In this document: positions 28,307 through 34,808 of the stretch, piece after piece
How positions within the stretch are numbered: the stretch's first letter is position 1
Layout of the letters: every line of letters begins with the position of its first letter
NCBI GenBank assembly: GCA_022574255.1
Contig: JACZSK010000021.1
Coordinates: 1 to 34,808, forward strand
Direction of reading: 5' to 3'
DNA: 34,808 nucleotides
Origin: Pseudomonadota bacterium
Lineage (GTDB): Bacteria; Pseudomonadota; Alphaproteobacteria; Sphingomonadales; SMXR01
Position numbers and translations under genes: made by a program
The notes under the pieces: generated by a model
The model's input: the letters and a program-made list of their open reading frames with translations, nothing else
Told to the model about the DNA's origin: nothing
Databases searched by the model: none

Positions 28307-29518
28307 TTATTCCGCAGCCCTGTGATGCGGATCGATGGCCGCGTCGGCGAGACTATCGGGCAGAAAACGCAGGATTTTCATTCCCAGTAAAATGACCAGT
28401 CCGGCCAGCGCCATGCCCCCCAGCCCCAGAACGATCTCTGGCAGGCTGGGCGTATAGGGCGCCACCACACCATCAAAGAATGTCGATTGCACTTCCATTC
28501 CCGGGAACAATGTCAGGGGATAGGCTTGTCCGCCAATAATAATCACATAGACCTGCGCCATGCCGCCCAGGATCACCAGCATTGACGCCAGCGCCACCCG
28601 CGCGCCCGGTTTGTCAGTCTTGCGAAACACCAGCGCCATGGGCAGCAGGCCGCCCAGCACCACCTGCCCGCCCCAGAAAAGACCCGTGTATATGCCGCCC
28701 TCGACCAGCAGGAAGCGCTCAACGCCGGCATGCTCCGCCGCATAGAGATTGGTGAGATGCTGGACAATGGTGAAATACAGCACCGCGGCGGCAAAAATTC
28801 CCAGCAGGCGCCCCAGGCGGGCAATCAGCGCATCGCCCAGCTCGCGCGCCGCGCCCCGGCAGGCAGCCATCAGCACCAGAATGTAGATCGCAAGCCCGAA
28901 GGAGAATGACATGGCAATAAACAAGGGCGCCATGACCGCTGAATCATAGGCCTCGCGGGCCACCAGAAAGCCGAAGATCGAGCCGGTACCGGTGGTCAAC
29001 GCCAGCCGCCATACAAAGGCCACCAGCCCCGCAGCGGGAACAAAGCGGTTCATGCGGCGCTCCATCTGCATCCAGATATAAAGGGCCACAACGCCGAGGA
29101 AACCAATATAGAGATAAATGTTCCAGGCGAAGATGGATTTGAAATTATACTTGGTCATGGCGACGATCAGCCGGTCAGGCCTGCCCAGGTCCAGCACCAG
29201 CACCGTCAGACCGCCAACCAGCAGGGCAATCGCCACCAGGCTGGAAAGCCGGCCCAGCGGCTTGTACGGCGTGCGCCCGAAGACCGAGCCGATAGAAGCC
29301 ACGTTCAGCGCACCCGAGGCGGCGACGATAAGGAAAACGGCAAATACATGGGGCATGCCCCAGACAATCTGGTTGTCCATGCCGGTCACATAATGACCGA
29401 AATGCTCCATATAGCCGGCGGCGCCCAAACCAGCGGCCAGCACCGCGCCAAGCAGCAGCAAAAGGCCCCAGAAGCCGCTGCTGTTCCCTTCCAGTTCGCT
29501 GAACCTTGTTGCCTTCAT
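28307..29518 (-). CDS. dsrP: DsrP, NrfD/PsrC-like integral membrane subunit of the DsrMKJOP complex
   Basis: About 10 TM segments of NrfD type, downstream of dsrO. Start MKATRFSELEG at 29518 rather than the ORF start at 29635. Confidence 0.88.
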   Translation of the reverse strand: MKATRFSELEGNSSGFWGLLLLLGAVLAAGLGAAGYMEHFGHYVTGMDNQIVWGMPHVFAVFLIVAASGALNVASIGSVFGRTPYKPLGRLSSLVAIALLVGGLTVLVLDLGRPDRLIVAMTKYNFKSIFAWNIYLYIGFLGVVALYIWMQMERRMNRFVPAAGLVAFVWRLALTTGTGSIFGFLVAREAYDSAVMAPLFIAMSFSFGLAIYILVLMAACRGAARELGDALIARLGRLLGIFAAAVLYFTIVQHLTNLYAAEHAGVERFLLVEGGIYTGLFWGGQVVLGGLLPMALVFRKTDKPGARVALASMLVILGGMAQVYVIIIGGQAYPLTLFPGMEVQSTFFDGVVAPYTPSLPEIVLGLGGMALAGLVILLGMKILRFLPDSLADAAIDPHHRAAE

Positions 29519-29531
29519 GCCGCTTGCCCGC

Positions 29532-30314
29532 CTACAGGTTCTGGTAGCGCACGCCCGGGTCGAGGCCCAGGTCGGCGCGGATTTGCGTCGTCGCATATGT
29601 GGCGATGCGCTTTGAGATTTCGCTGTCCGGATCATTCAGGTCGCCGAACATCATGGCGCCGCCAGCCTCGGCATTGCAAACCTCGACACAGGCCGGCGTG
29701 CGGCCCGCATCTATCCGGTGCACGCACATGGTGCAGCTTTCCACCGTGCCCTTGCCGCGCGGGGCGTGCGATTTCTGGTCGCTCAGTGTTTCATGGACAA
29801 AAGACCGCGCCTTGTAGGGACAGGCCAACATGCAATAGCGGCAGCCAATGCAGGTATGCTTGTCGACCAGCACAATGCCGTCGGCGCGCTTGAAGGAGGC
29901 GCCAGTCGGGCAAACGTCAACGCAGGGCGGGTCGGCGCAATGCTGGCACATGACCGGCAGTGATTTCGAGGCGCCTGATGCGGGGTCGGTGATTTCGATC
30001 TTCCTGATCCATTGGGCGTCTGTGCGGGGGCGGCCATGGCCGGTCAGGCCATTTTCCTCGGCACAGGCAGTGACACATTTATCGCAGCCCTCCTGGCAGC
30101 GATTGACGTCGATCAGCATACCCCAGCGCACCGTTGGCGAGACTGCTTCGTCCAGCGGGCGGGCCGATGCGGGCGTTGGGCGGGTAATGCCATAGAGCAT
30201 GACCCCGGGGGCCAGCGCCACTCCGGCAGCAGCCGCCGCGGTGCTGAGGAAGCGGCGGCGGACGGGATCAAAGCCCTCGGGCGCGCTATCGTTGCTTGCT
30301 GTTGTCATTTCCAT
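29532..30314 (-). CDS. dsrO: DsrO, periplasmic 4Fe-4S ferredoxin-like subunit with Tat signal
   Basis: Tat motif RRRFLSTAAAAAGVAL; multiple Cys motifs (CQEGCDKCVTAC, CQHCADPPCVDVCPTGA, CIGCRYCMLACPYKAR, CTMCVHRIDAGRTPACVEVC). Confidence 0.9.
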   Translation of the reverse strand: MEMTTASNDSAPEGFDPVRRRFLSTAAAAAGVALAPGVMLYGITRPTPASARPLDEAVSPTVRWGMLIDVNRCQEGCDKCVTACAEENGLTGHGRPRTDAQWIRKIEITDPASGASKSLPVMCQHCADPPCVDVCPTGASFKRADGIVLVDKHTCIGCRYCMLACPYKARSFVHETLSDQKSHAPRGKGTVESCTMCVHRIDAGRTPACVEVCNAEAGGAMMFGDLNDPDSEISKRIATYATTQIRADLGLDPGVRYQNL

Positions 30315-30778
30315 TTCATCCCGGCCAGAGACGGTATCGCAGAAGGTTTTTCAGAGACCGCACCTGCGCCGCCCGCGGCCTGCTCGGGCCGTGAAGCGTG
30401 GCATTCGAAGCAATCAATCTTGACCGCCGCATAGAGATGGCAGGAACTGCAAAAATGCGCCGGGCTCTCGGCCTTCACCGGCAGCCCGTCCGCCCCCGGC
30501 ACAACGTGGCAGGCAACGCATTCCTTCAGGCTGTAGCGCTTTGTGCGCACGCCCTGGCGCGTGGTCTTGTCGCGCTGGTGCTCGAGCATATCCATATGAT
30601 GGCGGCGCATGAAGTCGGTGTCGGCAACGCATGTATCGCCCTTCCCTTCGCCGATAACCGGCACCGGCACCCGGCCCTGCAGTTCGGTATCGGCGGCGGC
30701 TCCGGGCACCAATGTAAAGGCGCCCGCCAGCCCCAGCAATTGGGCAATCGCAACCAGCGCTGTAAGCCGCAGAAACAT
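30305..30778 (-). CDS. dsrJ: DsrJ, periplasmic triheme cytochrome c
   Basis: Signal sequence plus three CXXCH motifs (CVACH, CSSCH, CFECH) and the conserved CVADTDFMRRHHMDML segment. Confidence 0.9.
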   Translation of the reverse strand: MFLRLTALVAIAQLLGLAGAFTLVPGAAADTELQGRVPVPVIGEGKGDTCVADTDFMRRHHMDMLEHQRDKTTRQGVRTKRYSLKECVACHVVPGADGLPVKAESPAHFCSSCHLYAAVKIDCFECHASRPEQAAGGAGAVSEKPSAIPSLAGMKWK

Positions 30779-30781
30779 GGA

Positions 30782-32710
30782 TTATTCCCCAAGCCCCATC
30801 TTGATATAGCCCGATGGACAAACGTCCTCGCAGATATGGCAGCCGATACATTTGCCATAGTCCGTATCCACATAGCGGCCCATGGTCGCCTCCGATTTCT
30901 TGACCCGGAAAATGGCATCCTGCGGGCAGTAGATGACGCAAGTATCGCATTCAAAACACATGCCGCAGCTCATGCAGCGGTCGGCTTCTTCCCGGGCCTG
31001 CTCCGGGGAAAGGCCTTTGATGCGCTCGCCGAAAAACCCCAGCACGTTCTCGGCATTAACGTCGCTTTCTCCGCGCAGCCGCCGGGCATCGTAGGAGAAA
31101 TAACCGAGGAATAATTCGTCCGCAGGCACGATTTCGGCGAAAGAACGATCCTCGTAATTATGGATGGCAAAATCCGCAGTGTCGGTGCCGGTCTGCTGAA
31201 CATGGTCATATTCGGTTGGCGCCAAGTCAGTCTCGCGCAGCTTGCTCAGCAGGCTGAAATGATGCGAATCCACTTTCGGGCGACGTGACGGCTCTTCACC
31301 CTTGAGGAACTTGTCGATGCCCTCCGCCGCCACCGAAGCGTGGCCAATGGCGGTGGTCAACAGATGCGGCTTGAGCACGTCACCGCCGACAAACATGTCT
31401 TTCTCTTCCTTCACCCGATAGAACGGGTCGGCGTCGATCAGCCCCCAGCCGTTATCGAGATCCTCCATGCCGGTGAAGTTACATTTCTGGCCAATGGCGG
31501 CGACGATAAGGTCACATTCGATATCGCGCTCGCTGCCTTCAATAATTTCCATCTTGCCGGAGGCCCAATCGACTTCAACCACACGCAAGGCCGTTGCACG
31601 GCCATTTTCGTCGAGAATCACTTCAACCGGAGCCAGCGACGCCATGATCTGGACGCCTTCCTGGGTGACATGCTCGATTTCCATCTTGGCGGCGGGCATC
31701 TTGTCGACCGGACGGCGATAGACGATGGTCACCTCCGCGCCCTCGCGCTTGGCGACACTTGCCACGTCATGGGCGGTATGGCCCAAAACCACATATTCGG
31801 GCCGGTCGTCCTCGCGCACATTGGTAATATGGCCCAGGCGCCGCGCCACGGCGGCAACGTCCATGGCCGTATCGCCACCGCCGATGACCAGCACCTTCTT
31901 GGCGGAATGCTTCAGCCTGCCGTCGTTAAAGGCCTCCAGGAAAGCGATGCCGCTGATGCAGTTGGAGGCGTCGCCGCCGGGCACCGGCAGCGCTGTTCCC
32001 GATTGGGCGCCCAGCCCCAGATACACCGCGTCAAACTCATTGCGCAGATCCTCCAGCGAAACATCGACACCGATCTTGGTGTTGTTGCGCACCTCCACGC
32101 CGAGATCGAGGATGCGCTGAATCTCGCCATCCAGCACTTCCCGCGGTGTGCGGTAGCCGGGGATGCCGTAGCGCATCATGCCGCCAAGCTCTTCGTGTTC
32201 CTCGAAAATAGTGCAGGCATGCCCCATGCGGCGCAACTGGTATGCGCAGGCCAGGCCCGCCGGCCCGCTGCCGATGATGGCCACTTTCTTGCCGGTATCT
32301 TCGCCCGCCGGATGCAGCTTCAGCCCGTGCTCCAGCGCATAATCGCCAATAAACTGCTCGACCGAATTGATGCCGACGCGGTCATCAACCTCGTTACGGT
32401 TGCAGCCGTCCTCGCAGGGCGCCGGGCAGACGCGGCCCATGATCGCGGGAAAGGGATTGGCTTCAACCACACGCTCAAAGGCGTATTTCTGCCATTCCAC
32501 ACCCTCGGGCGGCTTTTCAATGCCGCGCACGATGTTCAGCCAGCCGCGAATGTCCTCGCCTGAAGGGCAGCTACCCTGGCATGGCGGCGTGCGATGCACA
32601 TAGGTCGGGCATTTATAGGTATGATCGGCGTCGAAAATCTCTTCCTGCCACGGCAGATGCTCTCTATCACCATCCTTGTAGCGGCGCTTGGTCAAAAGTT
32701 TTTCGTTCAT
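30782..32710 (-). CDS. dsrL: DsrL, NAD(P)H:acceptor oxidoreductase (GltD-like) with C-terminal ferredoxin domain
   Basis: MNEKLLTKRRYKDGDREHLPWQEEIFDADHTYKCPTYVHRTPPCQGSCPSGEDIRGW; FAD/NAD motifs (VAIIGSGPAGLACAYQLRRMG; VLVIGGGDTAMDVA); C-terminal CIGCHICEDVCPSGYIKMG. ORF start 33013 is a spurious extension into dsrK. Confidence 0.9.
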   Translation of the reverse strand: MNEKLLTKRRYKDGDREHLPWQEEIFDADHTYKCPTYVHRTPPCQGSCPSGEDIRGWLNIVRGIEKPPEGVEWQKYAFERVVEANPFPAIMGRVCPAPCEDGCNRNEVDDRVGINSVEQFIGDYALEHGLKLHPAGEDTGKKVAIIGSGPAGLACAYQLRRMGHACTIFEEHEELGGMMRYGIPGYRTPREVLDGEIQRILDLGVEVRNNTKIGVDVSLEDLRNEFDAVYLGLGAQSGTALPVPGGDASNCISGIAFLEAFNDGRLKHSAKKVLVIGGGDTAMDVAAVARRLGHITNVREDDRPEYVVLGHTAHDVASVAKREGAEVTIVYRRPVDKMPAAKMEIEHVTQEGVQIMASLAPVEVILDENGRATALRVVEVDWASGKMEIIEGSERDIECDLIVAAIGQKCNFTGMEDLDNGWGLIDADPFYRVKEEKDMFVGGDVLKPHLLTTAIGHASVAAEGIDKFLKGEEPSRRPKVDSHHFSLLSKLRETDLAPTEYDHVQQTGTDTADFAIHNYEDRSFAEIVPADELFLGYFSYDARRLRGESDVNAENVLGFFGERIKGLSPEQAREEADRCMSCGMCFECDTCVIYCPQDAIFRVKKSEATMGRYVDTDYGKCIGCHICEDVCPSGYIKMGLGE

Positions 32711-32727
32711 TATTATTGTTTTCCTTC

Positions 32728-34257
32728 TTATTCCGCAGCGCTTGCTGTCGCGGTTTCCTCGTCCTCTGTCCTCTGGCCATCCAGAACAATGGCGCTGGAC
32801 ACCAGCTGATGGACGCCGACAATGCTGTCCATCTCGAAACCGTATTCGGGCATCACCTTGGCGAACTGGGTTTTGCAGATGGCACAGATCGCAGCCATGT
32901 GGGTGACCCCCTCGCTCTTGGCGACCTCGTTCAATGCCTGCATGCGCGGCATAGCGCCCTTGGCGCGAATTTCCATAAGGTCGTCGGTCAGCAGGCCACC
33001 GCCGCCGCCGCAACAGAACGTGCTTTCGCGGATAGTATCGGCGGCCATATCGACGAAATTGTTGCAGCAGGCCTTGATGATATTGCGGGGAATCTCAAAC
33101 TGGCCTCCCGGTTTGTCGCCCATGCTCGACGCCCGCGCCACGTTGCAGGAATCATGGAAAGTCAGCGTCATATGGTCGTTGGCCGATTTGTCCAGGGTCA
33201 GCTCGCCTCTCTCGATCAGGTCCCAGGTGAACTCGCAGATATGCTGGGGTACCGGGTAATCGGGGTCGAGGAAATCAAATGGCCCAACCAGCGTATTCCA
33301 GAAATTGTAAGCGACCCGCCAGGCGTGGCCACATTCGCCGACGATGATACGCCTGACACCCAGGTCGATCGCCGCCTTGCGCACCCTTTCCGCAACCATC
33401 TTCATCTGCTCGCCGGCGCCAATGAACATGGCAAAATTGGCCGCTTCCGAGGCGTAGGAACTGATGGTCCAGCTGACCCCCGCCTGATGGAATACCTTGG
33501 CATAGCCGATCAGGCTGTCCACATGGGGCTCGGCAAAAAAGTCGGCGCTGGGCGTGATCAGCAGGATTTCGGCGCCCTCTACATCCAGCGGCAGGCGCAC
33601 CGCAACGCCGGTCTCTTCCTCGATATCTTCTTCCAGACCCTCCAGCGTGTTGGCCAGGGCCTTTTCCGGCAGGCCCAGATTATTGCCGATCTTGTGCACC
33701 TTGCCGATGATCTCGTTGCAATATTTCTGGCCCTTGCCGATATGGTCCATAATTTCGCGGGCGGCCATGGAAAACTCAGCCGTGTCGATGCCATAGGGGC
33801 AAAAAACCGAACAGCGGCGGCATTGCGAGCATTGATGAAAATAGCTGTACCAGTCGTCCAGCACTTCCTGGGTCAGGTCTTCGGCGCCCACCAGCCAGGG
33901 CAGCCATTTGCCGGTCCAGGTGAAATGTTTGCGGTAGACCTTGCGCATCAGATCCTGGCGCGCCACCGGCATGTTTTTGGGATCGCCAGTACCCAGGAAA
34001 TAATGGCATTTATCAGTGCAGGCGCCGCATTTGACGCAGGAATCCATGAACACCTGCAGGGCACGCGATTCCTTCAGCAACTCGGCAAATTTGGTCAGCG
34101 CCTTGTCGTGCCAGTCGTCGACCAGTTCGCCGGGAAACCCCAGGGCCTCCTGGTGCTCCGGCGCCGCAATATAGGGCTGTGAATGGGCCATGACGTCCCG
34201 CTTGATGGGCGGGATTTCCGGATAATCCGGCAGCGCAGGAATATCGTAATCGGCCAT
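32728..34257 (-). CDS. dsrK: DsrK, HdrD-like cytoplasmic Fe-S subunit of the DsrMKJOP complex
   Basis: Two 4Fe-4S motifs (CVKCGACTDKCHY; CSQCRRCSVFCPYGIDTAE) and CCG-like C-terminal region (STFCCGGGGGLLTDD). Confidence 0.9.
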   Translation of the reverse strand: MADYDIPALPDYPEIPPIKRDVMAHSQPYIAAPEHQEALGFPGELVDDWHDKALTKFAELLKESRALQVFMDSCVKCGACTDKCHYFLGTGDPKNMPVARQDLMRKVYRKHFTWTGKWLPWLVGAEDLTQEVLDDWYSYFHQCSQCRRCSVFCPYGIDTAEFSMAAREIMDHIGKGQKYCNEIIGKVHKIGNNLGLPEKALANTLEGLEEDIEEETGVAVRLPLDVEGAEILLITPSADFFAEPHVDSLIGYAKVFHQAGVSWTISSYASEAANFAMFIGAGEQMKMVAERVRKAAIDLGVRRIIVGECGHAWRVAYNFWNTLVGPFDFLDPDYPVPQHICEFTWDLIERGELTLDKSANDHMTLTFHDSCNVARASSMGDKPGGQFEIPRNIIKACCNNFVDMAADTIRESTFCCGGGGGLLTDDLMEIRAKGAMPRMQALNEVAKSEGVTHMAAICAICKTQFAKVMPEYGFEMDSIVGVHQLVSSAIVLDGQRTEDEETATASAAE

Positions 34258-34260
34258 GCC

Positions 34261-34808
34261 CTATTCGCCCTCTGCGCCGCCGGCCCTGGCGGCTGATTTG
34301 GCGGCAGCGCGCGCTGTCCAGCCCGCCAGATGCCGCCTGTTGCGGGCGTCATCCACCTGGTTACGGGTCGGGCTGAAGAAAATACCCGGCGCATGCAATA
34401 ATTTACTGAAAGGGAAAACAAGCATCAGCGCCGCCACCAGCCCCAGATGGATCATCAGAACGGGGTCGGCGGGCATGGGCTGCCAATCCGCATACAAGAG
34501 CCCCAGGATAAATGCCTTCAGGGCAATGATATCGGTATGCAGCACAAAGCGCATGGCCAGGCCGGACAGCGCGATACCGCCCAACAGGGCCAGCATCAGA
34601 TGATCGGAAGGGCCGGTGATATAGCGGACACGCTCAACGCTCACGCGCCGCACCCACAGCCCGCCAAGCCCCACCACCATGATGAAACCGGCGTAAAGCC
34701 CGAAGGGTTGGACCAGACCAACCCAGAACCATACCGGCTCGGTGAAATACCTGAGGTGGCGCATCAGCACCAACAGCATTGCGGCGTGAAACAGCCAGCC
34801 GAACAACC
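34261..34808 (-). CDS. dsrM: DsrM, NarI-like membrane subunit (partial, 5' end outside window)
   Basis: Multiple TM segments of nitrate-reductase-gamma type (DHLMLALLGGIALSGLAMRFVL; LMIHLGLVAALMLVFPFSKLLHAPGIFFSPTRNQVDDAR); 3-bp gap to dsrK. Confidence 0.85.
   Translation of the reverse strand, partial: LFGWLFHAAMLLVLMRHLRYFTEPVWFWVGLVQPFGLYAGFIMVVGLGGLWVRRVSVERVRYITGPSDHLMLALLGGIALSGLAMRFVLHTDIIALKAFILGLLYADWQPMPADPVLMIHLGLVAALMLVFPFSKLLHAPGIFFSPTRNQVDDARNRRHLAGWTARAAAKSAARAGGAEGE

Noticed and set aside
32581-34182. 533-aa plus-strand ORF opposite dsrK, and similarly 31340..32563 opposite dsrL
   Set aside because: Fully antisense to well-supported Fe-S protein genes; translations are low-complexity with no recognisable domains. 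Typical shadow ORFs of GC-rich codon usage.

Overview
This is a high-GC window, probably alphaproteobacterial, with two main blocks joined by accessory genes. (1) A compact plus-strand type II secretion operon (about 2.8-14.1 kb) in the order gspO-E-F-G-H-I-J-L-M-(C/N-like)-D-K. The gspD/gspK junction is split by a roughly 0.3 kb non-autonomous, MITE-like element (13013-13310). Its terminal inverted repeats supply the TAG stop of gspD and the apparent ATG start of gspK. (2) A minus-strand reverse-type dsr (sulfur oxidation) operon (about 25.9-34.8 kb) in the order dsrM(partial)-K-L-J-O-P-[TrpD2/YbiB-like]-N. It converges on, and shares overlapping stop codons with, a class V aminotransferase / cysteine-desulfurase-like gene. 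Between the blocks are a DUF3859-like lipoprotein, a secreted propeller-like protein, an MFS transporter, an esterase-like hydrolase, a MATE exporter, an FAD-dependent oxidoreductase and a WbpM/PglF-like nucleotide-sugar dehydratase. At the left end a large secreted protein is split by an apparent frameshift near 1675. No rRNA, tRNA or CRISPR array was recognised. Family assignments come from reading the translated motifs; no database searches were run.
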